Below, piece by piece: positions 35,517 through 47,580 of a DNA stretch of 64,000 nt; positions within the stretch are counted from its first letter, which is position 1, and every line of letters begins with the position of its first letter. The stretch spans positions 64,070,352 to 64,134,351 of the forward strand of contig JAUPFV010000004.1 in NCBI GenBank assembly GCA_036936605.1, given 5' to 3'. The DNA is from Limnanthes douglasii subsp. nivea (taxonomy: Eukaryota; Streptophyta; Magnoliopsida; Brassicales; Limnanthaceae). The translations under genes and the position numbers were made by a program. The notes beneath the pieces were generated by a model. The model was not told the origin of the DNA, searched no databases, and saw nothing but the letters and a program-made list of their open reading frames with translations.

Positions 35517-38500
35517 TTAGAAACAATGATTAAAGGCTAAATCTGTTTTAAGATAACATATTCCAGATTTATTTAACAGAGCAATGGCTTTTAAGGCAGA
35601 GGGGGCTTGAAAATTTTTATAATTGATTTGCATTTTGCATCGTAAAGTCCACCTAGCAAGTCAATCAGCGGCTAGGTTTTGCTCTCTGTAAATATGATTA
35701 AAAATCATAGACAGAGTAATAAGGGATCTGATGCTAGTTAGAATAGATTCAAGATTTGTTGGATAATTTCCTATAGTTAAAAGCTTAATAAGAATCTCTG
35801 AGTCAGATTCAAAATCAATGTTTGATAAGTTTTTGATTTTGTAGAGTTGAACGTCTTCGTGAAGAGATCTGACTTCTGCTTTAATTAGAGATAGCTTGCC
35901 ATAACTATTACCATAACTATGAATAATACTGCAAGTAAAATATCTAATAATGATGCCTTTTCTAGATTCTTTGGAGATAAGTCTACATGCATCAGTGTTG
36001 AATTTGTGTCGACCAGACTTAGGAGGAGTCCAGAATATGTGGGTAGTTTTTTTAGTTTTTTCCAGATGGTTATAGCAGATGAAAGAATGCGCAACTGATT
36101 CCATATTTTTCTAGTGTTTGAAATTTAAAAGGTTAGAAGGATCTAAAGTGGATAATATATTTTATATGTAGTTAATAGCAGAGTTGGAAGAGAAAATACA
36201 TTATTTATGCTTAACCTTGTTTCTGTATTAAATAACCCATGTGATTATAGCATGGAGGATTGTATTGATATGAACCTTATAGAGAGAGTTCTAGAACCAG
36301 CTTCATATTATATGAATTGTTGTCATGTATTTATTGATCTTAGTCTTAAGAATATCTACAAAGTAGCTCCAGATTCTCCAAGTACAATCACATGACACAA
36401 ATAGATAATTAAGAGTTTCAACATTTAAACAAAATTTACACTTAGAAGCCATAACCATGTATGTAGATTGAAGAGTTGAATCAATAGGAATTCTATTAGT
36501 TAGGACTCTCCGAAGGAGAAACAAAAATTCCGTGGGAGTTATCTGATTCCAAACTTTTTCAAATAAAGATGTTTTGTTCTAATTTATTCTTATACTTTGA
36601 TAAGTGTCTTTAGTGTTGTATGGACCATCCTTAGAGACCTTCCACTTGATTAAATCTTTAACTTGAGGATTTATCGGAAGTTTAGAAACTAAGTTGTTAG
36701 GAACATAGAGTAAATTTATTGTTTTTTAATATTCCAATAATTTATCTCCCATAAAGTTTTCACTTTATCACTAATAAACCAACTATTATCAACATTTGAA
36801 TCAATTTTAATCAAAGGAGAATTGTCAAACCATGTGCCTAGCCATAGGTTTATAGATCTATTCCCCAACTTCCATTTGATTAAAATTTTTGCAAAATCTT
36901 TGATATAGCCCATAAGTATTTGTGCTCCTTAAACTTGTACCAAAGCTTACAAGAATTTTTTTATTTTATATCATTAAGGTTTCTTAAATTAGGTTCTCCT
37001 TCACTAAAAGTTTTGATGTCCAATTGGACCAATGAATACTATTAGAATCATGAGAACTAGCCCAAAAAAATTTATGTAACATTCTTTCGATCTTGCATAT
37101 AGTAGCTTTAGGAATCCAGCAACTATGGGTCCAATATATAGGTATCAAAAGTAAAGCAGAGTTAATTAGAAATAATCTACCACCAAACAAGATATGTTTT
37201 CCTTCTTACTGCATGATTTTACATCTGATTTTGTCAAGAAGTGGGCCATAATTGCTTGTTTTGTTGTTAAAATTCAGGTGATGTCAAAATAGGTAGTGGG
37301 AAGAAAGCCAGTACTAAATGAGGTTGAATGGACAGACCATTTATCTTGTCTTGAGAAAGATTAGAGGTCGTGATTATCTTTGTTTTTTTCTTGTTGATAG
37401 TTTAACCAGAAGTTGTTTGGTAATCCTGTAAAACGTTTCCTGTAATATTCATAGAAGACATCTTACCATTAGAGAATATCAAGATGTCATCGGTAAATGC
37501 AAGACTAGATATAATGATGTTGCTTCTCTGTTAAATTTTAGAGAGATGTTAAAAACATATAGCATGTCTAGACCTCTAATCAGAGTTTCTTCAGCGAAAC
37601 CTAATAGATTCGGGGACAGAGGGTCCCCTTGTCTTATACCCATATTAGTTTTAAATAAACCATTGATATTACCATTAACGATAATTGAAACATAAATAGA
37701 TTTTATAAGATTGCTAATACGTTTTGTAAATCTATTAGAAAAGCCAAACCATTGAAGAACTTAAAGAATAAAATTGTAAGATAAGTTATTGAAGGCCTTT
37801 GAAATGTCTAGTTTGATTACAATATTACCAGACTTTGTTTTTCTTCCTAAGTCGTGAATGATTTCATTAGCAATTAGAATGTTGTCATGTATGAGTCTTC
37901 CTTTCTCGAAAGGAAATAAATTTAGATAGTCTATTATTTAATATACTAGAGATGATTTGTTCATAATTATGCATAAGCTAATAAGATGATAACATTTCCA
38001 ATGAACATGATTACTGTTTTTAGGGATGAGGCATATTTATGTGGCCATGACACCTTTAGGGATTTGGTGACCTTGAAGAAAATAAGACATGACTCTGCAG
38101 AAATCAGTCTTAATGATTCTCCAACAGGTGATGTTGAAGCATTTTTTATAACCATCTAATCCAGTTGTACTTGTAGATTTTAGGTTGTGAATGATATTAA
38201 AGACTTCATCTTCTGTTGGAGCTTCCAGTAAGTGTCAACAATAGGCATCATCAATCAACTTAGGGATAGTTTCAAAGATGGTTTCATTAGTATTAGTACC
38301 AATATCATGATAGTTAGGAGATGATAAAATATTTTTGAAATAACATTCGACAGATTTGTTTAGCAGGTTATCATCAATAATCCATAGGTCATATTCTTTG
38401 ATGCTGGTAATTAAGTTATGACTTTTTTTTTCTTGATAAAGTTGTGGTATACTTTGGTATTGCGATCTTCATCTTTCATCCAGTTAGCATAGCATTTTTG

Positions 38501-39591
38501 CTACCAATATTCCTCTTCCACTTTGAGTGCCATTAAGTACTCTACAGTTGCTTTAGAATGTTTGATTTTGTTCTTCACATGTTTTTATAATTTCTTCACT
38601 ATAAGTAACTTTATCAAACTTGTTCCATGTTTTAAGAGCCTGGTTTAATATTTTAATCTTATTCCAAAACGTGAACAATGGATGACCACCCATAGGAATT
38701 TTCCAATTAGACTCCACCAAGTCAATAAAATCCTTGTCAAAAGTCCACATATCAAGAAATTTGAAGTTGTTTTGATGCTTGATTCTATCTTTTGTCATGT
38801 TAATGCATAATAGAGTATGATTCGAGCATGTTCTTGACAAATGATTCACCTTGGTGTGGTTTATTTCAGTCTGAGGGTAATCTGGTAAAGTGCTTTAAAA
38901 GTGTTTTGGTAATTTTGTGGTGTTTTGTGGTTAGTGTGTAGAGTCGAGAGATAATTAAGCTGCCTACTAGTAATAAATTCTGATCACCCTCATTAATGAA
39001 AGTACTTAATTACTGACCCATGGGCTTATTGGGCCGGGTTGTGAAACCGGGTCGAGTTTAAGGACCCATTAATCATATAGTTTTAAGTTGATTATCAACT
39101 AGCTTAGTCAATAATTAGTACATTTGTCTTGTTTGGATATTTAGTGTGGTGGTTTAGTACATTTGTCCTTGAGAGAACATATGGTGTTAAAGTCCCCCAC
39201 AACTAGCCAAGCTTTAACCTTGTTAAATATAAGTCTGAGATTATTCCATAAATCAAATCTATTTGTTCTTTGACATTTTGCATACACTGTAGTGGCAGAG
39301 AAATTTTCATGAAGAAGAATGTGTTTAATTTCTATATGAATACATTAAACATGATTTATAGTAACATTTATTAATAGATTTTCACCCAAAAAATCCAAAT
39401 TCTATTTGAAATATTAGTGTGTAGTGTTGAAATTTGAGTTTAGAAGAAATAACCTCTTGACGATCACTACCAATTAGAGGCTCCTGGATTATAAGTACAT
39501 TGATGTTCTCTTTTTTCACAATAGATTTGAGTCTCCTGGGAGAGGCTTTATTCCATAGACCATCAATGTTCCAGCTTAGAATTGTGATCAT
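35517..39591 (-). pseudogene. LINE ORF2: endonuclease, RT, zf-RVT, RNase H
   Basis: Starts MITILSWNIDGLWNKASPRR. The endonuclease continues to WLVVGDFNTICSLKDK, is cut by the LTR fragment, and resumes at MNHLSRTCSNHTLLC with about 65 codons missing. RT: GIRQGDPLSPNL and FTDDILIFSNG, a FADD variant keeping both Asp residues. zf-RVT: SKCKFCLNVETLNYLFVSCD. RNase H (35661-36104): FNTDACRL (first Asp), KAEVRSL (Glu), ESDSEIL (second Asp) and YREQNLAAD. The RNase H reading frame is the best preserved of the six LINEs. Confidence 0.84.
38852..39168 (-). mobile_element. Truncated LTR of the G1/G2 family inside a LINE
   Basis: Begins TGGTGTGG on the plus strand like the G1/G2 LTRs and aligns with G1's LTR as far as TTTGTCC. 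It lacks the GGACTCATCA end. The target LINE has also lost part of its endonuclease here, so a deletion removed the LTR end with adjoining LINE sequence. No target duplication can be recognised. Confidence 0.82.
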
Positions 39592-39609
39592 TTGAGAATG
39601 GTAAGGGTA

Positions 39610-40760
39610 GCTATTTTGTCTCTGTAAATTGCAGAGATTTGATGACTAAGATTACGTTTCTTCTTAATTCTGGCTCTTTTAAATGTTTTGTTTTGAAGAG
39701 TTTGGAAACTAGAATTAATCTCTTTTCTTTTAAAAATTCGAGTTTAGGGCATGCTGACAATGCTGTCTTGATTGGGTGTTTGATTACCAGATGGAGTTTA
39801 TGCTTCCATGATTGAGGAAAGATAATAATCTTCATCAAGAGAATTTATAGCTTCAATGATAACTTCATCACTATTTTTATATTCCTTCTTTTTCTCTGTA
39901 GAAACGTTTTCTCTGTATTATCTTTGCTTTGCTTGTCTTTACTGGGTTTTCAGTCTTTGATGTTGTCTGACTTTGATTGTTGGCATCTATAGGATTAAAC
40001 ACTATAGATTCCAGTCTTGTGTATCCCAAATCAATAGAGTCTTGATCTTTACTTTGATAAAACTCTGAATATTGTCTTTATTTGACACATGATTGGTGGT
40101 TGGAGCTTTCTTGCACTGGCTTATGTCATGTCCCATATGTTTGCAGAATTAACAGGTTTCAAAAAGTTCTTATAGTTGATCTTGAGCAAGTGACCTTCAT
40201 TTTTTCCAAAACCAACCCAGACGTGATCCTGGATTGTTCTGGTAAGATCAAGTTCTATCCAAATAAAGCACATAATGAAAAGTGCCCTGTTTTTTTAAGG
40301 ACAAGGGTTTTCATTGGGTAACCAATAGATGAAACAATGTTTTGTATTTTTGATTCATTAAATAAGAATTCTGTAATTTTACCAATCTTGATCCATATAG
40401 GAGTAATTGGGCATTCAACCTTTGGATTAAAGGTTGGAGTCTATTTTAATATCCTCATGATTGTGTTGCCCATAGTCAAGATGTATCTCCTCTAGATTTT
40501 ACCCAAGTCTTCTTTCCATGAGAGCTCAATCAGAATACGATGTGAGTCCGAGTTAGTGACACTATAAGGGCCAGTAACAGTGAATTTCGTTTGAGACATT
40601 CAGATTTCTTTGTCTTCTTTGGAGAATTGAAGTGATATGCGATCACTTTTATATTTTATAGATTCTGGTATATAGTCTTTGTTTTCTATCTTTGGTTTTA
40701 ATAATTTTGCAAAAGTTCTTTTAGAATTATCTTTGTTGTTATTCTATTGCAGCGCTATCA
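39610..40760 (-). pseudogene. LINE ORF1: DUF4283 and knuckle
   Basis: Minus-strand pieces: NSKRTFAKLLKPKIENKDYI, IKYKSDRISLQFSKEDKEI, TMGNTIMRILK, VECPITPIWIKIGKI (DUF4283 core), then the knuckle FCKHMGHDISQCKK. A basic C-terminal tail follows (39611-39838). Several stops and frame changes. Confidence 0.75.
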
Positions 40761-41030
40761 TATAAAGAAATGCTAGATGACCAGCAGGTAGATGATGAGA
40801 ACATGTAATGTTAAAGAATACGCCGAATGCAGAAAAAAGGAAAAAGAGAGAATCGAAGACTTATTGTTAATTAGAGCTTGAAAGATTTCAATGATATAGA
40901 TATTGTTATGAGATGTCCAGCCAAAGGACGGAGAAAGCAATTAAGTGGAAGACAAACCTTTCTTAGATATCAATAAATGTGTTCTTGAGAGATGAGTTTC
41001 ATTTCCCTCTGATCTTCTCTTTATTGCTAA

Positions 41031-41399
41031 CCTTAACAAAACCTAGCATACACGTAATACAAAATTATATTTTCATAATACTGCATGTTGAATATAAATT
41101 AAATCGACTGAAAGATTAATTGACCAACAACTACTAAATTATTGTTTAAACTAGCATATTCTGTTCAACTATTAAAAATATTTTTAATAGTAATAAATTG
41201 TATAATTTTATTTCTTATAATGAAATGAAAATAAATCAGAATTTTAAATTTTTATTTAAAGTGATGCATTAATTTTTAAAGATAATAAATCATTATTTAA
41301 AATATCTTGATATATTTACCAATATTAAGATTGGTATAAGGTCATAATTATCAAAAAGGAAGGAAACAACTTTCTTAACAATTAAGAAAGTGCTAGATC
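41031..41399. other. AT-rich spacer between head-to-head LINEs
   Basis: No coding sequence. It separates the presumed 5' ends of two oppositely oriented LINEs. Confidence 0.5.
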
Positions 41400-41476
41400 T
41401 CTACCTTCTCTAAAGCCTGAGACCCTTCTTCGCTTTCCTCTATTTCTCGTTTAAAGCTGCATTTGAGTTTTTATTA

Positions 41477-42510
41477 ATGGAAATCCTTAATAATGAAGCT
41501 CTTGAAGATGAAGAATTTTTTATTCTCCAAGCCAAAAATAGAGTATTGTCACCTACAAAGAAGAAAGACATAATCAAGTCATATGTTGATACTGTCAACA
41601 CAAAGAGGAAACAATTTATACCTGCCTTCGAACTTGATAGTGTTAAAGAAAGATCTAATCACATATCTTTGCAGTACCCTCAAACTGTCAAATATCAATT
41701 ACTCCAAGCATCTAAAACTACTTTAATAGGTAAATTCTCCAATGGTTTACCCAGAAGATCAATACTAAATCAGTTCTTAGATTCTTGTAAGTTTAGAGGT
41801 TAATATAGTGTGGTTGTTTGGGATTCAAGACACATTCTTCTTGAATTTGACCTTAAAGAAGATGTTTGCAATTTATGGTCTCGGATTTTTTAAACAGTTG
41901 GAAATGCATCGATGAGATCACTCAGATGGTCGATAACATTCAATACGAAATATGAAAGTGCCATATCGCTAGTCTGGGCTAGAATTGAAAGAGTCCCAGA
42001 ATATCTGTACAACTCCACCATAATGGCAGATATTGATTCTACCATAGATATTCTTTACAACCTTGTTGTTCCAGACAAAATCACAGAGCCTACAATAATG
42101 CTTGTTTTTCCCTGATTGAAGTGGATGCATCGATGAAAATTCAGCATAGAATATGGGTTATATTTGGGAGTAATCAAGGATGTTGGGTATCTATTAGCTA
42201 CAAACGTTTTTTGAAATATTGCAGCATCTATTACCTATTGATCATAGTTAGGGAAATGTGCAAGAAAAATAGCAACATTTATTTTGGAATAGAAATGGCT
42301 GATAATAACAGAGGAGATCAATTGACCATCTCGAACCCAAATATCACAGAAATTAAAAATAAAAATATTCATTTGGAGAATACAGAAACAACATGTACAG
42401 TCTTTCAACCAAATATTAAATCTATATTCGTTAACCCAATGCACGGAATGAACAAGAACATCATCAACACACAGATTGAAGATAATCCTATAACTCCGAA
42501 GATCTATTAA
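41477..42510 (+). pseudogene. LINE ORF1: DUF4283 protein, broken
   Basis: Begins MEILNNEALEDEEFFILQAK. DUF4283 pieces: TTLIGKFSNGLPRRSILNQF, MRSLRWSITFNTKYESAISL, VWARIERVPEYLYN and IWVIFGSNQGCWVSISYKRF. Stops after CKFRG and near 41892, and a further stop near 42115. The knuckle region is reduced to a few residues around YCSIYYLLIIVREMCKK. Confidence 0.78.
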
Positions 42511-42870
42511 TAAGTAACAACTTCCAAGTAATATTGACTGTTGATGATAATGTTAAGACGCAAGAAGCAAAAAATCTCAGCAGAAAAGAAATTATAGAAG
42601 CAATCAAGACTTTAGATCAAGGGTATAAACCAACCGCTCTTTAGAGTACGAAAATCTAATATCTGGTAATGTGACTCCAAAACAGGAAAATATTGGTAGT
42701 ATTCGTAATTCTCCAACTCTCAAAGACATTGATACAGACAATAAATTTCATGAAATTCTCAGTATAAAGCTTAAGAAGGCTAAAACATGGACAAAAACCC
42801 AACATATTAAATCTCTTAAATTCTCAGGGACTAGTAAGTTACATCTCCCTTTTTTCTAATAATGATAAGG

Positions 42871-43752
42871 ATGATTAGTTGTAATGTTTGGGGTATAAAA
42901 AACAATTCTATAATTAGAAGATTTAAATTCATCGTTACCAAAGAGAATATTAAGTTACTTGCTATCCAAGAACCTCTAGCCAAGGATGAGAAGCTGGAAG
43001 TTATTGTTAGGACGCTAGGTTTCAATTACTATATTGCTAACACTTCTAATAAGATTTGGTTATTTTGGAGTGAAGAATTCAAAACTAATATTATGATTGA
43101 TCACATACAGTGTCTGCATATGGAAATGTCTCATTAAGGTTTAGACAAAAGCGTTTTATTAACCATTGTTTATGCTAAATTTCAGACACAGAAAAAAAAT
43201 AGCTTTGGGATCAACTGAGAAGCATTGTCTCCTACTAATATAGAATGGCTAATAATTTGTGATTTTAACATACTAACAACTTTGGAGGAACAATTGGGAT
43301 GTTCTACTAACTGTCTTAACAACATTGAGGACTTTAATGAGGCTATAAGGGATTGCTACTTAGAGGATGTTGACTTTGTTGGGTTGAGGTTCACTTGGAG
43401 CATAAATTCCAAATAGAAAAGACTAGATCGTGCTATTTTTAACACAACCTGCTCCAGCTTTTTCAAGGAGACTCAGGTTCTTCACATAGCCAGAAATTGT
43501 TCTGACCATGCCTCTCTCTCTCTATATATATATAAAAAATAATAAAAAATCTTTATGTTTTTAAATATGTGGACACTTGATGACAATTTTCTAAGTTTTG
43601 TTTAACATAACAGGACTCAAAGGATGAATGGATATCATTTTCACATATTTTGGCATAAATTGAGAAGACTAAACAATGGCCTTAAGAAATAGAATATTAA
43701 CCATTTTGGTAATGTCTTTGACAAGGTTAAAATTAATAAGGAAGATGTCAGA
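42871..43752 (+). pseudogene. LINE ORF2, 5' part: endonuclease
   Basis: MISCNVWGIKNNSIIRR is the endonuclease start. Then LLAIQEPLAKDEKLEV, NTSNKIWLFWSEEFKTNI, EWLIICDFNILTTLEEQLGC (GDFN changed to CDFN) and GLRFTWSINSK. A CT/AT simple repeat (about 43508-43535) sits inside. The reading ends at the TCAGA target site of G2. Confidence 0.8.
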
Positions 43753-44168
43753 TGGTGTGGACAAATATTGCCTGAGGGTAGGTTTGTAATTTGGTTGGTG
43801 TTTTACAGTAGTATGTGGGTGTTATGTGTTTTGAGTAGAGAGTAGAGAGTAGAGAGATAATTAAGCTGGTTGGTAGCAGTTAATTCTCATTACCCACACT
43901 TAATGCAGGTGGTTGGGTATTTATACCCTGATGTTTGGGCCCTTATGGGCTTTCGGGTCATGTTTAATGGACCTGGGTCATGTTCAAAGACCCACGAGCT
44001 CTTAAGTAAGAGAGCAAGTAGCTTAGTCAAGAAGTGTTTAGGTTTTTTAGTACTTTTGTCATAGTTCGAACAGCCCTATGGTCTGAGTGTTCGAAGTGAT
44101 CTGTCCGGTCCGGAGGCATTGGACTGAACTGTCCTTGTCCGGGGAGCATGCGGAATTCGGACTCATCA
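43753..44168 (-). repeat. 3' LTR of G2
   Basis: Matches the 5' LTR except for seven substitutions, six of them transitions, and one fewer GTAGAGA unit. TATA palindrome at 43915-43928. Confidence 0.96.
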
Positions 44169-44182
44169 GGAGCCCTTTTTTT
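44169..44182 (-). other. Polypurine tract of G2
   Basis: Minus strand AAAAAAAGGGCTCC lies directly before the 3' LTR, where plus-strand synthesis is primed. Confidence 0.75.
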
Positions 44183-44509
44183 AGGTGTTTGTGCAAATAC
44201 TCTTGTCAAAGACCTGAAAAACAGTCCGACATCAGGGGTAGTTTTTATCCGGACAGGTCTATCAATTCGGGCTATAAGTTTATCCGGATAGATAAAGCTT
44301 CACGAATTCAAAATGGTTTTTGCCAGAGTTCGTGGGAAACGTGACACTTTCTGATTGGTTGTTTCAGCCGTTTTTTCACCTTGAATTTCGAACCCACCTT
44401 CTTCGAAAAGCAACCTCTTTAATTAAAGGTGGTGACATCAGCGCCGTCTTTTAATCATTGCCAAACTTTTCGAATTCTCCTAGGAATCAACTTTCTTTTT
44501 CAGATTTAC

Positions 44510-44517
44510 TATAAATA
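44510..44517 (+). promoter_or_regulatory. TATA box for the antisense ORF of G2
   Basis: CTATAAATAC lies about 100 bp upstream of the plus-strand ATG at 44617, followed by a C/T-rich leader. This is outside the LTR, so the antisense gene may have its own promoter. Confidence 0.55.
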
Positions 44518-44616
44518 CAAACTCACTTTCTACTGTTTTACCATCTCCTTCAAATTTACTCTGTAAAATCTCTCAAAGCTTTCTCTCTCTAAAGCAAAAA
44601 CTTTGCTTAATAGTTT

Positions 44617-47580
44617 ATGTTTACAGCGAGGAACGCTCTTGTCAAAGGCGGGTGGCTCAACCTTTCTGAGTTAGAGAAGGCTCAAAAAGTCGAAAGAGAA
44701 AGACGGATCGCTACAGGGTTACCCACCTCGCCTGTTGATAGACCAATCACCTCTGCTTCTGAGTCAGATCGAGGCTCTTCTTCTTCCAAAGGCACTAAGC
44801 CCAGAAAACTATTTCAAACCAACCTCTCCCCCATAATCTCTGGTTCCTCAGTTCAGGAATCGGAGCCTGCTGTCGAGCCAGGAGTTACAGCCACTAGCCT
44901 AAAAAAACCTTCTCCCTTTATTGCAATGGGATCAGATACGGAGCACTCTCCTGAGAAGCTGGTCGACAGGAGGAAAGGTCGGTTGGTTAAAGGCTAGGGG
45001 TCTAAAAACACTCCCTCAAGGTCGGGGGCAAAGGACAGCAGCACCGGATCAGAGATGCCTATTAGAGCCCCCAAGAACAGGCTGTCCGGACCGGAGGGCT
45101 CCAATCCAAACCTACAACAAGAAACTTATGTTCCAGACACTCTACCGGAGAGCAGGAATCAAATGGGCACTGAGGCCCATCAGTCCGGAGACAAGGCTGA
45201 GTCAAGTTTGAACCCTCCCCCCACTACAGCTGCTGAAATCCCTTAAACAATCATGGAAGAAGTGATGGAGGACTCTGTCGAAGAGGCCCCATTTGAGTCT
45301 GAGCCCTCCGGTCAGACCAGCAAAGAGATAGTTGCCAAGAAGGATAAGGGCAAGGAGAAATTGTACTTGAGGCATCCGGATCTGCCGGGGAGCCTGGAAG
45401 GAAGAGTGGGGCCTTGTTTTCACAAGGTCAGCGTTAATTACCTCCTCTCCTTACAAAAAATCAACTACGCATTCATCCATACTGCTGAGCTGGGCAGGAT
45501 GCGTACGAAGTGGGGCATTCCAGAAAATGTAAAGATCAGGATTCCTATACACCCGGAGACTCCCATAGACTGCAAGTTGAGTGAAGTGGTCATGTTCATG
45601 GAGCTGTTCAACTGGGGGCTCAGGTTCCCACTAGACCCAGAGATTGTCAGATACTTCCATTTGATCAAAATCTTTCCGAGCCAGCTGAGCCCCAACGCTT
45701 GGTATACCCTTATGTCATGCATCATAGCATCAAGGCTGTCCGGGATCCCTCTGCCAATGGAGGAATTTGCTGCAGTGGCCAGCCTTTGCAGAAACCACCA
45801 CATCCCCTTTTACGATTTCAATATGGGGGATGACTTCAAGGCTGTGGACGATCTGCTGGAGGCGGAGAGGAACTGGAGGACTCAGTTCCTATTTGTTAGT
45901 GGTGCCTGGGAGAACGGCAAGAAGATTAAATCCGGAGAGAACCCAAGCCTCCTCAGAAGTAGGTGGAGGAGTGATCGTAAGTCTTCTACTTTATTCTTTT
46001 GTTTCTCCCTTTCTTTTCTAACGTAGTTCGAACTAATGAGTCTCACTTTTTCCTTGGCAGTGTTACCCAAGTAGTTCAGTGACTATCAGAAAGCCGGGCA
46101 TATAACTTGTGGCAAGATTAATGCATGGGCTGCTGAGAATTGGGGGAACCGATTCCACGCTGCTTTCACCAGTGGAAATTTGGCAAAGTCTCACCTGTGG
46201 AACACCACAGGTCGGAGAGACTTGACCTGGGAGGAGCTCACCACCCAGCCTTCTCCGGACGTTGTGCTTAAGAGGACCCATGAACCAGATGGGACACTCT
46301 TCCTGCCAGGCCGGGCCAAAGCCCCGAGCAAGATAAAAGGCAAGAAGAAGAAGGGAAAAAAGGTGGTGGGTGATGCTAACCCTCCTGATGCAGAGAAGGA
46401 TGATCCAACAGATCCGGAGAGGCCAGCCCAGAGCCAAATTGATGCTGCTCTCCTGGAAGTGGTGGAGCAAGAGATTGAGAAATAAGAAGCGAACCTCCCA
46501 AAACCTTCAAGGGCTTCTAAGAGGAATCGTAAACAGGGAAGCGAAGGCACAGACCGGGAGGCCAAGAAGAAGAAAACGTCTAAGGGAGACGAGCTTTCTC
46601 TCCGGGCTCCAGAGCCTCCTGTCCATGCTGACCCTGCTGACCCAACGCATGCCGAGGAGATTCCGGGCGACTTTCATACTGATGAGGTTGAGGGGGGAGA
46701 TATCAACATCGATGGAGTAGACATCACCGGTCTTGGTGAGCTTGGTGAATACTTCCTCAATCTCCCCAGAGATGACTTTGTCGGGCCTTACCTTCCTCCA
46801 AGCACCTCCAACACGGTCACTTTTAATGGTAAGACTTTTAGTGTTTCTAGTGAAAGGGATGTTATAGCCCACTCCTTGTTAAGCAACGTGCAGCCTGTAC
46901 TTGCGTTGGAGAGACAAGTTCGGAGCCAGGCTGATATCATCAAAGATCTCAAGTCTGACAAAGAGAAGCTGTCTGGAGACCTTTGCACTGCCACCTCCAA
47001 TGCTGCCATGTTAAAGGAAGAAAATGAGGAGTTGAAGAGAAACCAACAGACAAGCACCACAAAAGTTGTCACTTTAGAGGAAACCATTAAAGACCTCTGA
47101 GAGAAATTGTCCGGACTGGAGAAAGACCTTAACACCTCAAAGGGAGAATCCAAAGCCAACGATCAAATCATCACCAACCTGACCAATGACAAAATCGCTC
47201 TTGAGAATACAGTGTCTAAGGCTGCTGAGGAGAAAACCACTTTGCTACAGGAGCAGGAGGCCAAGATCCAAGCCAAGATCAATTCTTATGTCAACCAGAT
47301 GATCAAAAGCGAAGAGCAACTGCTTGTCAAGGTGAGGTCTGACATGGTTCTACTTTTCCATGAAACGTTTCCGAAGAAGAACCTAGGGGACTTATGGCTT
47401 CATGTTGAGCCTGAAGACCTCCCCTACCACACGATGGCCGAAGGCGACAGGTATGGCTACTCTAGTGATTCCTCAGATGACGAATAACACACCGGGGAGA
47501 AAGTTGACGAGGAGAAGAACACTCTCAAAGGGAAGGGAAAGACAGATGAAGGTGAGCCATCTTCAAAGGCTCAACCTTAA
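44617..47580 (+). pseudogene. Antisense ORF of G2: PF04195-like domain, basic region, coiled coil, one intron
   Basis: Runs opposite to gag-pol between the 3' LTR and pol. All pieces lie in one frame; no frameshift is seen over about 960 codons, but in-frame stops occur at 44995, 45244, 46072 (just after the intron), 46483, 47098 and 47485 (the last may be the real end). Exon 1 has a Ser/Pro-rich N-terminus, then a domain (about codons 270-420) with WGIPENVKIRIP, FNWGLRFPLDPEIVRYFHL, FPSQLSPNAWY and FLFVSGAWE. This resembles the 'putative gypsy-type transposon' family, PF04195 as I recall it. Exon 2 has a Lys-rich stretch (KIKGKKKKGKKV) and a heptad-rich coiled coil (46870-47330), ending acidic. 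Function unknown. Extra ORFs, including antisense ones, are known in Tat elements. Confidence 0.85.
45977..46060 (+). other. Predicted intron in the G2 antisense ORF (84 bp)
   Basis: Donor GTAAGT, a pyrimidine-rich tail TTTTTCCTTGGCAG, phase 1 (exon 1 ends GAT C, exon 2 starts TG). Reading through hits TAA at 46024; splicing joins two halves in the same frame. The G3 antisense ORF has an 84-bp intron at the equivalent place. Confidence 0.75.

Larger units (their letters stand above)
35517..41030 (-). mobile_element. L1-type LINE, lineage II, split by an LTR fragment
   Basis: Minus-strand LINE with ORF1 (about 40760-39610), endonuclease, RT, zf-RVT and RNase H, ending at TAA 35517-35519. A gypsy LTR fragment (38852-39168) interrupts the endonuclease. 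Its 5' end lies about 0.4 kb from the 5' end of the next LINE, head to head. Limits are approximate at the 5' side. Confidence 0.83.

Noticed and set aside
45253..46470. A real transposase in the antisense ORF
   Set aside because: The PF04195-type name suggests transposase, but I see no DDE or other catalytic motif, so I make no enzymatic claim.
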